A stretch of DNA of 64,000 nucleotides from assembly GCF_021431925.1 (NCBI RefSeq), contig NZ_CP090371.1:2418001-2482000 (forward strand), in the 5' to 3' direction. The number at the start of each line of letters is the position of its first letter. The first letter of the stretch is position 1. The translations under genes and the position numbers were made by a program. Below are positions 47,626 through 56,238 of the stretch, piece after piece. Under the pieces are notes generated by a model, which did no database searches, was not told the origin of the DNA, and was given only the letters and a program-made list of their open reading frames with translations. This DNA is from Halobaculum sp. CBA1158 (lineage in GTDB: Archaea; Halobacteriota; Halobacteria; Halobacteriales; Haloferacaceae).

Positions 47626-48443
47626 TCGGGTGCCGTCGCCGTGGCGTCGCCGACGGTCACCCGGAAGCGCTCGGTCGTCGTCGCCGTGACGGGACCGGAC
47701 TCGGTGTCGTACGTCGCGGTGTACCGGAGCCTGTACTCGCGGACGACGCCCTCGTCGGTGACGTACAGCGTTCCCGAGACGTTCCGCAGGGGCCGCCGGT
47801 CGGTCCGGTTCAGCCGCTCGTGTTCGACGCGGAGCACGGACAGTTCCTCGCCGTCGACGGCGGTGGCGTTCACGAGGCGGGGTTCGGTTCCGGCGAACGC
47901 GTCGATCAGCAGGTCCTCGCCGCTGTCGTCGGGGGTGTCGTCCGTCTCCGGGAGGCTCGACACCTCCCACGAGGACGCGTTGCCGGCGTCGTCGACGGAC
48001 TGGACGACCGTGACGCTCCCGTTCGTCCAGAACGCGAACGAGGCGAACCCCGGCGGCGACGACCCCGGGGGCGCTCCGTCGACCTCGACGCGGTAGCGGA
48101 CGCGCTCGTCGTCGCTCTCGGTGACGCTCCGGCGGGTGGCAAGCGTCGTCCCGTTCGCCGCGACGACGGTCCGAGAGAACCGGACCGCCGAACTCGTCCG
48201 CCACAGCGCCTCGTTGTGCTCGGCGATCAGCGTCTCCACGTCGACGCCGTCGGCGTCGACCCCGGGCGGGTACGAAGGGGCGGGCGTCGGGGTCGGCGAG
48301 GCCGTCGGCGTCCCCGCGAGCGCCGGGTTCACCGTCGCCCTATCGTCGACGTCGCCGCCCGCGACACCGCCGCCCGCGACACCGCCGCATCCGGCCAACA
48401 GCGTCGCGCACGCGACCGCGAGGACGACCGTGCGACGGTCCAT
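47601..48443 (-). CDS. Lipoprotein of unknown function, paralogue of the next gene
   Basis: A 280-residue secreted lipoprotein (signal MDRRTVVLAVACATLLAGCG, lipobox LAGC). A Pro/Thr stalk (GTPTASPTPTPAPSYPPG) precedes a beta-rich domain (about 65-270: RFSRTVVAANGTTLATRRSV, RYRVEVDGAP, LYVTDEGVVREYRLRYTA). It shares the VNPALAGTPT segment with the adjacent upstream paralogue, 7 bp away on the same strand. The family resembles bacterial LolA/outer-membrane-lipoprotein-like sensors in plan, but I cannot confirm this. Confidence 0.8.
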   Translation of the reverse strand: MDRRTVVLAVACATLLAGCGGVAGGGVAGGDVDDRATVNPALAGTPTASPTPTPAPSYPPGVDADGVDVETLIAEHNEALWRTSSAVRFSRTVVAANGTTLATRRSVTESDDERVRYRVEVDGAPPGSSPPGFASFAFWTNGSVTVVQSVDDAGNASSWEVSSLPETDDTPDDSGEDLLIDAFAGTEPRLVNATAVDGEELSVLRVEHERLNRTDRRPLRNVSGTLYVTDEGVVREYRLRYTATYDTESGPVTATTTERFRVTVGDATATAPDWVTTATD

Positions 48444-48450
48444 GGGATCG

Positions 48451-49503
48451 TCAGGGCCGCCCGCCGGATAAGTCAGCCCCTCGAGTCGACGGCGGGAGGC
48501 GCGGGGCCGACGGCGTCGCGGTGGCGGTTTCGTTGTCGGTCGGCGTCGCGGTGGCGGTTTCGTTGTCGGTCGGCGTCGCGGTCGCGGTGGCGGTCGCGAG
48601 GGCCCGGTCCACCCAGTCGGGGCGCGGAACGGTCGTGGCTCCGAGCCGGGTCGTCGCGACGGTCACGCGCTCGACGGCCCCCTCGTTTCCGAGCGAGATC
48701 CGATACCGGAGCGTCACCGACCGGACGAGCCCCGAGTCGGCGACGCGGGCGGTGAGACGGACCTGCCGCCGGTCGGGCGACCCGAACTGCTCGACGCGCC
48801 CGGCGCTCGCCTCGACGACGGCGACGGACCCGTTCGGCGTCGACTCGGTGGCGACGTAGGTCGCGTCCAGCCCGCGGAGGACCGCGGTCAGCCAGTCCCC
48901 GCCGGTGGTGTCGAGCCCGCGGCGGCCGTCGCCGTCGGCCGGCCGGCCGACGAGCGAGGCGTTCCCGTCCCAGTCGACCGTCCGACTCGCTGAGGCGGTG
49001 CCGTTGCTCCACCGGACCGAACGCAGCCGGGCGTCCCCCCGGACGCGCTCGACCGTGTACAGGCGATCGCTCCCGTTCACGCGGACGCGGGCGCTGGCCC
49101 GTTCGATGGTCCCGTCGGGGCCCGCTATCCGCCGGGTCAGCGTCACCGTCCACGAGCCGTTCGCGGCCGCTCCGGTCGCGAGCGCGTCGCGGTGGGCGGC
49201 GACCAGCCGCTCGGCGTCGACGGTGCCGTCGGCGGCGACGCCGACCGGATAGCCGCCCGCCGGCGTTGCCTCCGGCGTGGGCGTCCCCGCGAGCGCCGGG
49301 TTCACCGTCGGACCGTCGCCGGCGTCGTCGCCGGCGACTCCGGGGAGCGCGCCGGCACATCCCGAGAGGACGAGGACGACCGCGAGGGCGACGGCGACGG
49401 CTCCTGACCCCCGATCGGACCCGGAGCGTTCGGAGCCGGGATGGTCGGATCCGAGGCCTTCGGAGTCGCGGTGATCGGACCTGGAGCGATCGCGGCGAGC
49501 CAC
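48451..49503 (-). CDS. Lipoprotein of unknown function with Thr/Pro repeat tail
   Basis: A 350-residue paralogue of the gene above. A GTG start (49503) gives a charged 33-residue lead, then a hydrophobic core with lipobox VLSGCAG. The mature domain repeats the plan of the next gene (VNPALAGTPT, then beta strands). The C-terminal tail carries a repeated TATPTDNETA unit (two copies; DNA repeat at about 48515-48590), a likely glycosylated stalk. First gene of a two-gene unit. Confidence 0.78.
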   Translation of the reverse strand: MARRDRSRSDHRDSEGLGSDHPGSERSGSDRGSGAVAVALAVVLVLSGCAGALPGVAGDDAGDGPTVNPALAGTPTPEATPAGGYPVGVAADGTVDAERLVAAHRDALATGAAANGSWTVTLTRRIAGPDGTIERASARVRVNGSDRLYTVERVRGDARLRSVRWSNGTASASRTVDWDGNASLVGRPADGDGRRGLDTTGGDWLTAVLRGLDATYVATESTPNGSVAVVEASAGRVEQFGSPDRRQVRLTARVADSGLVRSVTLRYRISLGNEGAVERVTVATTRLGATTVPRPDWVDRALATATATATPTDNETATATPTDNETATATPSAPRLPPSTRGADLSGGRP

Positions 49504-49545
49504 ACGCGTGTCACGGGCTCTGCGGGCAAAAGAAGGTCGACGGGA

Positions 49546-50148
49546 TCAGTCGCCGTCGCGGTGCGCCTCGACCAGCCGGTCGACGGTGTCCTCGACGGCG
49601 TCGATCACCGCCTCGGGCGAGCGCGTGGCGTCGACGCGGACGAAGCGCTCCGGCTCGGCGTCGATCAGGCGCTCGTAGTTCGACTGCACCTCCGAGAGAA
49701 AGGACGCCCGCTCGTACTTGTCGGTCGCCCCGGCGCGCGCGGCCGCCGTCTCGGGGTCCACGTCGAGGTAGATGGTCGCGTCCGGCTCGCGGGTGAACGC
49801 CCCGTGGATGCCGCGAATGTACTCCAGCGGGCGCTGGAGGTCGCTGTCGGCGAGGGTCGCGGCCTGATAGGCGTATCGCGAGTCGGTGTAGCGGTCGGAG
49901 ACCACCAGGTCGCCGTCGGCGAGCGCGGGGCGCACCACCCGCGAGAGGTGGTCCGCGTGGTCGGCGACGAAGCAGAACAGGTCCGCGAGCGGGTCGGTGT
50001 CGTCGTCGCCGAGCGACCGGCGGACCGCCTCGCCGTACCACGAGTCGGTCGGTTCGCGGGTGAACGTCGCCTCGGGACGATCGTGACGTAGCGCCTCCCA
50101 GGCGGTGGTCTTCCCGCTCCCGTCGAGTCCTTCCAGCGTGAGGAGCAT
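49546..50148 (-). CDS. tmk: Thymidylate kinase
   Basis: Tmk phosphorylates dTMP to dTDP. The 200-residue enzyme shows the P-loop [10 protein letters not shown], the DR motif [14 protein letters not shown] and the lid-like sequence [11 protein letters not shown]. Length normal. The nrdJ ribonucleotide reductase lies just beyond 50.8 kb in the opposite direction; both serve dNTP synthesis. Cytosolic. Confidence 0.95.
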   Translation of the reverse strand: MLLTLEGLDGSGKTTAWEALRHDRPEATFTREPTDSWYGEAVRRSLGDDDTDPLADLFCFVADHADHLSRVVRPALADGDLVVSDRYTDSRYAYQAATLADSDLQRPLEYIRGIHGAFTREPDATIYLDVDPETAAARAGATDKYERASFLSEVQSNYERLIDAEPERFVRVDATRSPEAVIDAVEDTVDRLVEAHRDGD

Positions 50149-50250
50149 CGTTCTCGTTCGCGGGTGACGGGCCGGAGGCTTACCGCTTGCGTGTCGGCGA
50201 CCGACGAACGGGTCGCCGCGACCCTCGCCGATCAGCGGGGACGTTCGACC

Positions 50251-50469
50251 CTACAACAGGAACGTCGTCACCAGGAGAAACGCCCCGATACCGACGGCCG
50301 CCAACAGCGCCAACTTCCAGGCGAAGCTGAGCAGGACCCGTCCGACGGTCAACACGACCAGGAACGCCACGAGCGCCAGGAACACCTTGCCCAGCGTCGT
50401 GTCGAGCGGTCCGGGGAGCTGTAGCAGGGCGCTCGATGCGACCGTCGCCGCCGTGAGTGTGGCATCCAT
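50251..50469 (-). CDS. Small membrane protein
   Basis: A 72-residue protein with two hydrophobic helices (about 27-47 and 50-71, FLALVAFLVVLTVGRVLLSF and KLALLAAVGIGAFLLVTTFLL). No known motif. ATG at 50469. A typical haloarchaeal small membrane protein; function unknown. Confidence 0.65.
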   Translation of the reverse strand: MDATLTAATVASSALLQLPGPLDTTLGKVFLALVAFLVVLTVGRVLLSFAWKLALLAAVGIGAFLLVTTFLL

Positions 50470-50801
50470 GGCCCGCCCTTCTGCGGCATCCGTTATACCC
50501 CTTGTCCCCGAGACGGACGACCGCGGTGCGGAACGAGCGACTGCGGTCCAGGGACGAGCGACCGCGGTCCGGGGACGAGTGCCGGTGCCACCGATCGCGT
50601 CGTCGAATGATCACTTTCACCCCGGTCTGAACACCCTTATAGTGTCGGTCGTTGTACGGTGATACGGACCGAATCCGACGCGTTCGGGCTCACACCGATA
50701 AGCCACGGCTACATCAAGTGAGTTTGAACTAATACAACCCTACCGGAACCCACGCCGTTTATCTGCGTGGGTCCGGTACCGAACGTCCGTCCGATAGCAC
50801 C
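50470..50801. other. 332-bp region upstream of nrdJ with tandem repeat and long hairpin
   Basis: No gene is supported between the small membrane protein and the leader ORF. About 50515-50585 is a GAGCGACTGCGGTCC-type tandem repeat. An inverted repeat, TACCGGAACCCACGC (50741-50755) with GCGTGGGTCCGGTA (50765-50778), forms a 14-bp stem with one bulged base and a 9-base loop, 24 bp before the leader ATG. It could be an operator, or a structured 5' RNA. Confidence 0.6.
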
Positions 50802-50873
50802 ATGGAACACCACTACTCACTCACCGACCGCCGCGTCACGACCGGCTCTCCCGGGGAGGTCCGCGACGAATGA
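50802..50873 (+). CDS. 23-residue leader ORF upstream of nrdJ
   Basis: An ATG-started frame of 23 codons (MEHHYSLTDRR...) ends in TGA, overlapping the nrdJ ATG by four bases (ATGA), so translation would be coupled. Its composition is coding-like (charged, no low-complexity run) and the preceding hairpin sits just ahead. It could be a conserved small protein or a regulatory leader. Starting nrdJ at the leader ATG is impossible because the frames differ. Confidence 0.4.
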   Translation: MEHHYSLTDRRVTTGSPGEVRDE

Positions 50874-53800
50874 GTCGCGCGGACCTCGGCGCGGACGAAC
50901 TCGAACTGCCGATCAAACGCACCGACGGCGACACGCTCCGCGAGCGCCTCACCGACAACGCCTACGACAACATCCTGCCCGCGCGCTACCTCCGCAAGGA
51001 CGCCGACGGCGAGTTGACCGAGTCCCAGGAGGACCTGTTCGTTCGCGTCGCGCGCAACGTCGCGCTCGCGGAGGCCGTCCACGCGGCCGACGACCCCATC
51101 ACCGTCACGCCCGACCAGCTCAAGCCCGATCACCCGCGTCGCGACGAGCTCGCCGCCGAGGTGTTCGGCGCGGGCGTCACGGCCGACGCGAACGCCGAGA
51201 CCGAGCTGACCGTCCACAACGTCAACAAGTTCGCCTACGAGACGATCGTCCCCGAACTCCCCGACGACGTCCGCGCGCACGTCGAGGAGACGGCCGACGA
51301 GTTCCGGGAACTGATGGAGCAGCTCTCGTTCATGCCGAACTCGCCGACGCTGATGAACGCCGGCGACGAGCTCCAGCAGCTCTCGGCGTGTTTCGTCGAC
51401 TCGCCCGCCGACGACATCGACGACATCCACCAGACGGCCAAGGAGGCCGCCCAGGTGTTCCAGTCCGGCGGCGGGATGGGGTACGCCTTCTGGAAGCTCC
51501 GCCCCTACGGCGACGCGGTCGGGAGCACGGGAGGGATCGCCTCCGGCCCGATCACGTTCATGCGGACGTTCGACCAGATGTGCGAGACGATCGCACAGGG
51601 CGGCGCGCGCCGCGGCGCGCAGATGGGCGTCATGCGCGTCTCCCACCCCGACGTCATCCAGTTCATCCACGCGAAGAACAAGGACGTCTCGCTGGCGAAC
51701 ACGCTCCGCCTGAACGACCCCGACGACTACACGCACACGAGCTTCAAGGAGGCGCTCGACGAGGCGCGCGATCTGATCGACGACGACGGGAAGGTGCCCA
51801 AGCACCTCCGCAACGCCGTCGAAGGCCACCTCTCGAACTTCAACATCTCCGTCGGCGTCACCGACGACTTCATGGACGCGCTGGAGAACGGCGAGGAGTT
51901 CACCTTCACCAACCCCCGCACCGAGGAGCCGCACGTCGCCACCCCCGAGACGAAGGAGCTGTACGAGATGTTCGGCCTCGGCGAACACGTCGAGGTCGGC
52001 GAGACCCTGTCGGTGCCGGCCCAGGAGGTCTGGGACCACATCGTCGAGGGTGCCCACGAGAACGGCGAACCCGGCGTCGTCTACCTCGAACGCATCAACA
52101 AGCTCCACAGCTTCGACGTGGAAGAAAATCCCGAGCACCGCATCCTCGCGACGAATCCGTGTGTTACCGGCGACACGCTCATCAGTACCGAGAACGGACT
52201 CGTTCCGGCTGAGGAACTGTACGAGCAGGGCGTCGCACGCGATGTCGTCGTCGACGGGCGTCTCAGCGACGAGACGGTCAAGGAAGCCAGTAGCGTCTAC
52301 AGGACCGGCGAGAAGGACGTGGTCAAGCTGACGACCGAGGAGGGGTACGAACTCCGGCTTACTGCCGACCACCGCGTGATGACCGAAGACGGCTGGGTCG
52401 AAGCTGCCGACCTCGACACAGGTGACACGGTACACATCCAGAACCGGAAGGGGTCGTTCGGCCAGCACGGTTCGGCCGAGGAGGGACGCGTGCTCGGCTG
52501 GCTTGTCGGTGACGGCCACCTGAAACACGGCGAGGAGCGAGCGGTCCTCAACTTCTACGACGGGGACAGCGAGGTCTCCGAGGCGTTCGCCGCGGACGTG
52601 AACGACGTGGTTCGCGAGCCGGCGGGGAACGCCGACTACGAGGTCGGCGTTTCTGACATATCCCGCGACGACGACTACCGCGGCGCGCAGGCGATCGAAC
52701 AGCGAGTCCGGTCGACCCGGCTGTATGAATACGCCGAGGAGGCGGGGCTCACGGAAGAGAAACTCCAGGTACCCGACGCCGTGATGCGTGGCAGCGAGGA
52801 GATGGCCCGTGAATTCCTGCGTGCGCTGTTCACCGCCGACGGCGGCGTGCAGGGAACACAGGAGAAGGGTAACTCGGTCCGCCTCACGAGCACGAGCACG
52901 AGTCTCCTGAAGGAGGCACAGCAGCTTCTGTTGAACTTCGGGATCGCGAGCAAGATCTACGAGGAGCGCCACGAGGCGGGCGAGCACGAGCTGCCCGACG
53001 GGAACGGCGGCACCGCGATGTACGAGCGTCAAGCCGATCACGACCTCGTCGTCGCCAAGGACAACCTCGTTCGGTTCCGCGAGGAGATCGGGTTCCTGCT
53101 CGACTCGAAGAACGATGCGCTCGACGAGCGGCTCGAGGGCTACGACCGCGGACCGTACGCCGAGCGCTTCGAGGCGACTGTCGAGTCGGTCGAGTCCGAC
53201 GGACACGAACCGGTGTACGATCTGACGGAACCGGAAACGCACTCGTTCGTCGCAAACGGGCTCGTGGTTCACAACTGCGGCGAGCAGCCGTTGGAGGAGT
53301 ACGAGGCCTGTAACCTCGGCCACATCAACCTCTCCACGCTCGCGGACCTGGACGCGCCCGACTGGCGCGTCTGGAGCGAGGAACACGCCGACGAGTACGA
53401 CTCCGAGGACGCCGCGGTCGCGGCGTTCCTCGAAGAGGCCATCGACTGGGAGGCGTTCGACCACCGCATCGAGATGGGGACGCGCTTCCTCGAGAACGTC
53501 GTCACCATGTCGGACTTCCCGGTTCCGGAGATCGAACGGAAGGTCCGCGACATGCGGAAGATCGGCCTCGGCGTCATGGGGCTGGCACAGCTGTACATCC
53601 AACTGGGCGTCCGCTACGGCTCCGACACCGGCAACGCGATCGCCGAGGAGCTGATGACGCACATCAACCACGAGTCGAAGGCCGCCAGCCACGACCTCGC
53701 CGAGGAGCGCGGCGTCTTCAACGACTGGGAGGACTCGAAGTACGCCGACCCCGTCCGCTACGCCGACTGGTTCGAGCAGTACGTCGGCGAGGACCCCCAC

Positions 53801-55159
53801 GACTGGGAGGACGGCTACCCGATCCGCAACCACAACACGACGACGATCGCGCCGACGGGCACCACGTCGATGGTGGGTAACACCACCGGCGGCTGCGAGC
53901 CCATCTACAACGTCGCTTACTACAAGAACGTCTCCGACGACGTGCAGGGCGACGAGATGCTCGTCGAGTTCGACGACTACTTCCTGCGCACGCTGGAGGC
54001 CAACGACGTCGACGTCGACGCCGTCAAGCGCGAGGCGCAAGAGCAGATGGCGGCCAACGAGTTCGACGGCGTCGACGGCCTCGACACGGTCCCGGACGCC
54101 ATCGGCGAGCTGTTCGTCGTCACCGGCGATCTCACCGCGAAGGACCACGCGGGCGTGCAGGTCGCCTGCCAGACGGGCGTCGACTCGGCCATCTCGAAGA
54201 CGGTCAACGCGCCGAACGACTCCACGCTCGAGGACGCACAGGAGGTCTTCGAGTACATCTACGAGCACGGCGGCAAGGGCGTCACCTACTACCGCGACGG
54301 CACCCGCTCGAAGCAGGTGCTCACCACGCGCGCGGACAACGCCGACTTCGCCGACGAGAGCGAGGCAGCCGAGGCGCTCGTCGCGCAGATCTCGGAGGTC
54401 TTCGGCGGTATCGAGGGCTTCCTCGAGAACGAGGACGTCCAGGCGGCGCTCGACGAGGAGGTGTCGGACCTGCTGGAGGCCGCCGACGAGAAGACGGTCC
54501 ACATCGACTACACCGAGAAGCGCGCCCGGCCGGACTCGCTGCGCGGGGTCACCCAGCTCATCGAGACCGGCTACGGGAAGATGTACATCACCATCAACGA
54601 GGACCCGAAAAGCGGCGAGCCGTTCGAGCTGTTCGCCAACATCGGCCACTCCGGCGGCTTCACGAACTCCTTCACTGAGTCGCTGGCGAAGGTGATCTCG
54701 ACGGCGCTGCGCTCGGGGGTCGATCCCCGGGAGATCGTCGACGAACTGCAGGGCACCCGGAGCCCGAAGATCGCCTGGGACAAGGGCGAGCAGATCCAGT
54801 CCATCCCCGACGCCATCGGCACGGCGATGCGCCGCTACCTCGACGACGAGGTCGAGAAGGGCTACCCAGAGCAGACCAGCCTCGACGAGGTCGGCACCGA
54901 CGCGGACGCCGACGCCGCGACTCCCGAGTCCGACGGCGGCACCGCCGTCGGCGGCAGCGCCTCCGATCCCGGCGAGCCGTCCGTCGACGCGGGTACGCCC
55001 GGCCCGGAGGACGCCGGCGCGGCCGAGCGACAGTCGGACGCGGTGGACGAACTCATCGCCAACGGCGAGTCGCCCGAGTGTCCCGACTGCGGCAGCATGA
55101 CGCTGTACTACTCGGAGGGCTGCAAAACCTGCGAAAGTTGTGGGTGGAGCGAGTGCTGA
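50870..55159 (+). CDS. nrdJ: Adenosylcobalamin-dependent (class II) ribonucleotide reductase with intein
   Basis: NrdJ reduces ribonucleotides using a cobalamin-generated thiyl radical. The host protein is about 1057 residues once a 372-residue intein (431-802) is removed. Host motifs: FMPNSPTLMNAG, GGGMGYAFWKLRP, the active-site NP-CGEQPLEEYEACNLG, NHNTTTIAPTGTTSMVGNTTGG and a C-terminal zinc region CPDCGSMTLYYSEGCKTCESCGW. The intein ends exactly before the Cys of NPCGEQ. Start ATG at 50870 overlaps a leader ORF. Cytosolic. Also serves as the only RNR seen in the window; tmk is close by but divergent. Confidence 0.97.
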   Translation: MSRADLGADELELPIKRTDGDTLRERLTDNAYDNILPARYLRKDADGELTESQEDLFVRVARNVALAEAVHAADDPITVTPDQLKPDHPRRDELAAEVFGAGVTADANAETELTVHNVNKFAYETIVPELPDDVRAHVEETADEFRELMEQLSFMPNSPTLMNAGDELQQLSACFVDSPADDIDDIHQTAKEAAQVFQSGGGMGYAFWKLRPYGDAVGSTGGIASGPITFMRTFDQMCETIAQGGARRGAQMGVMRVSHPDVIQFIHAKNKDVSLANTLRLNDPDDYTHTSFKEALDEARDLIDDDGKVPKHLRNAVEGHLSNFNISVGVTDDFMDALENGEEFTFTNPRTEEPHVATPETKELYEMFGLGEHVEVGETLSVPAQEVWDHIVEGAHENGEPGVVYLERINKLHSFDVEENPEHRILATNPCVTGDTLISTENGLVPAEELYEQGVARDVVVDGRLSDETVKEASSVYRTGEKDVVKLTTEEGYELRLTADHRVMTEDGWVEAADLDTGDTVHIQNRKGSFGQHGSAEEGRVLGWLVGDGHLKHGEERAVLNFYDGDSEVSEAFAADVNDVVREPAGNADYEVGVSDISRDDDYRGAQAIEQRVRSTRLYEYAEEAGLTEEKLQVPDAVMRGSEEMAREFLRALFTADGGVQGTQEKGNSVRLTSTSTSLLKEAQQLLLNFGIASKIYEERHEAGEHELPDGNGGTAMYERQADHDLVVAKDNLVRFREEIGFLLDSKNDALDERLEGYDRGPYAERFEATVESVESDGHEPVYDLTEPETHSFVANGLVVHNCGEQPLEEYEACNLGHINLSTLADLDAPDWRVWSEEHADEYDSEDAAVAAFLEEAIDWEAFDHRIEMGTRFLENVVTMSDFPVPEIERKVRDMRKIGLGVMGLAQLYIQLGVRYGSDTGNAIAEELMTHINHESKAASHDLAEERGVFNDWEDSKYADPVRYADWFEQYVGEDPHDWEDGYPIRNHNTTTIAPTGTTSMVGNTTGGCEPIYNVAYYKNVSDDVQGDEMLVEFDDYFLRTLEANDVDVDAVKREAQEQMAANEFDGVDGLDTVPDAIGELFVVTGDLTAKDHAGVQVACQTGVDSAISKTVNAPNDSTLEDAQEVFEYIYEHGGKGVTYYRDGTRSKQVLTTRADNADFADESEAAEALVAQISEVFGGIEGFLENEDVQAALDEEVSDLLEAADEKTVHIDYTEKRARPDSLRGVTQLIETGYGKMYITINEDPKSGEPFELFANIGHSGGFTNSFTESLAKVISTALRSGVDPREIVDELQGTRSPKIAWDKGEQIQSIPDAIGTAMRRYLDDEVEKGYPEQTSLDEVGTDADADAATPESDGGTAVGGSASDPGEPSVDAGTPGPEDAGAAERQSDAVDELIANGESPECPDCGSMTLYYSEGCKTCESCGWSEC
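52160..53275 (+). other. Intein with LAGLIDADG homing-endonuclease domain inside nrdJ
   Basis: A 372-residue intein. It begins CVTGDTLIST (splicing block A), has block B TADHRVMTEDGWVEA, dodecapeptide-like GRVLGWLVGDGHL and REFLRALFTADGGVQ (LAGLIDADG pair), block F YDLTEPETHSFVANG and block G LVVHN, with the host Cys next. All splicing residues are present, so it is predicted active. It is inserted at the catalytic Cys of ribonucleotide reductase, a known intein site in archaeal RNRs. Codon use is looser than the host. Confidence 0.93.
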
Positions 55160-55285
55160 GCCGGACCTGACGCCGGTCGCCGCGCTCCCCTCCCGAGTTC
55201 GAATCCCCGTTCGGTCCCGATCGTCGGCTCCCGTGTTCGTGTTTTTCGAGCAACAGGTATCCTCTCGGGGCGCGTACGCGTTCAC

Positions 55286-56152
55286 ATGCCAACCGTCGTC
55301 ACCGACGACATCGAGACGTACTACGAGCGCCGCGGCGACGGGCCGCCGGTCGTGTTCGTCCACGGCGCTATCGTCGACCACGCGCAATGGAAACCGCAGT
55401 TCGACGCGCTCGCCGAGGGGTACACCGTCGTCGCGTACGACGTTCGCGGCCACGGCCGGACGGGCGGCTCCGACCGCGGGACCTACACCGTCGACCTGTT
55501 CGCCGACGACCTCGCGGCGCTGATCGACGCGCTCGACCTCGACCGGCCGGTCGTGTGCGGGCTGTCGATGGGCGGGTGCATCGCGATGACGTTCGCGGCG
55601 CGGTACCCCGACCGGCTGTCGGGACTGGTGCTCGCCGACACGTTCGGGCCGGTTCCGCTGACGCTCGGTGAACGGGTGCAGCGCGCGGCGTTGCGACTGA
55701 CGATCCTGCCGGCGCGGCTGGTCGGCTACGAGCGCGTCGAGCGCGCGATGGTGTGGCTCCAGCGGCGGGTCTCCGGCGAGGGCGTCGCCGGCGACTACGA
55801 GCGGATCGAGGCGATCCGCGACCGGGGACCGACGATGTCGACGGCGGAGTTCGCGAAGGTGATCCGCGCGCTATCGTCGTTCGGGCGCACCCGAGTCGAC
55901 CTCCGGGCGATCGCCGTGCCGACGCTGACGATGTACGGCGAGCACGACGCCGGGTTCGTGCGGCGACAGACGCGCGGCCTCGCGGCGCTGATCCCCGATG
56001 CCGACTGTCGCGTCGTGCTCGGTGCAGGCCACGCCGCGTCGCTCGACGAGCCGGAGGTCGTCACCGCGGCGATCCGCGGACTGCTCGCCCGCGTCGCGGC
56101 GACGGAATCGAGAACGGGGACCGGGACGACCGATTCGGCGACGTCCCGGTAG
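55286..56152 (+). CDS. Alpha/beta hydrolase
   Basis: A 288-residue hydrolase of the haloperoxidase/esterase type. The oxyanion region is VVFVHGAIVDHAQW, followed by AYDVRGHGRTGGSD, the nucleophile elbow CGLSMGGCIAMTF (Ser), catalytic Asp in MYGEHDAGF and His in VLGAGHAASLDEP. A cap domain (about 120-215) is helical. Substrate unknown. ATG at 55286. Ends with a Thr/Ser/Arg-rich tail of low conservation. Confidence 0.92.
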   Translation: MPTVVTDDIETYYERRGDGPPVVFVHGAIVDHAQWKPQFDALAEGYTVVAYDVRGHGRTGGSDRGTYTVDLFADDLAALIDALDLDRPVVCGLSMGGCIAMTFAARYPDRLSGLVLADTFGPVPLTLGERVQRAALRLTILPARLVGYERVERAMVWLQRRVSGEGVAGDYERIEAIRDRGPTMSTAEFAKVIRALSSFGRTRVDLRAIAVPTLTMYGEHDAGFVRRQTRGLAALIPDADCRVVLGAGHAASLDEPEVVTAAIRGLLARVAATESRTGTGTTDSATSR

Positions 56153-56238
56153 CCGGAGGCGGTTCGGCATCGGCGCACGGAACTCCCGGAGCGAGACGGC
56201 AGCCGATCGGCGCGCCGGATCTCCGACCGACGCGCGGA

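Noticed and set aside
50741-50778. Cobalamin riboswitch upstream of nrdJ
   Set aside because: Only a single stem is visible; the conserved cobalamin-box sequence is not seen. A simple hairpin or operator is the safer reading.
55190-55215. tRNA-like T-loop sequence (GTTCGAATCCC)
   Set aside because: The preceding 70 bases do not fold as acceptor, D or anticodon arms, so it is chance.
50813-55453. Minus-strand open frame of 1546 codons opposite nrdJ
   Set aside because: It is antisense to a fully recognisable class II ribonucleotide reductase and intein. Long antisense frames are expected at this G+C because stop codons are rare; its residues show no family pattern.
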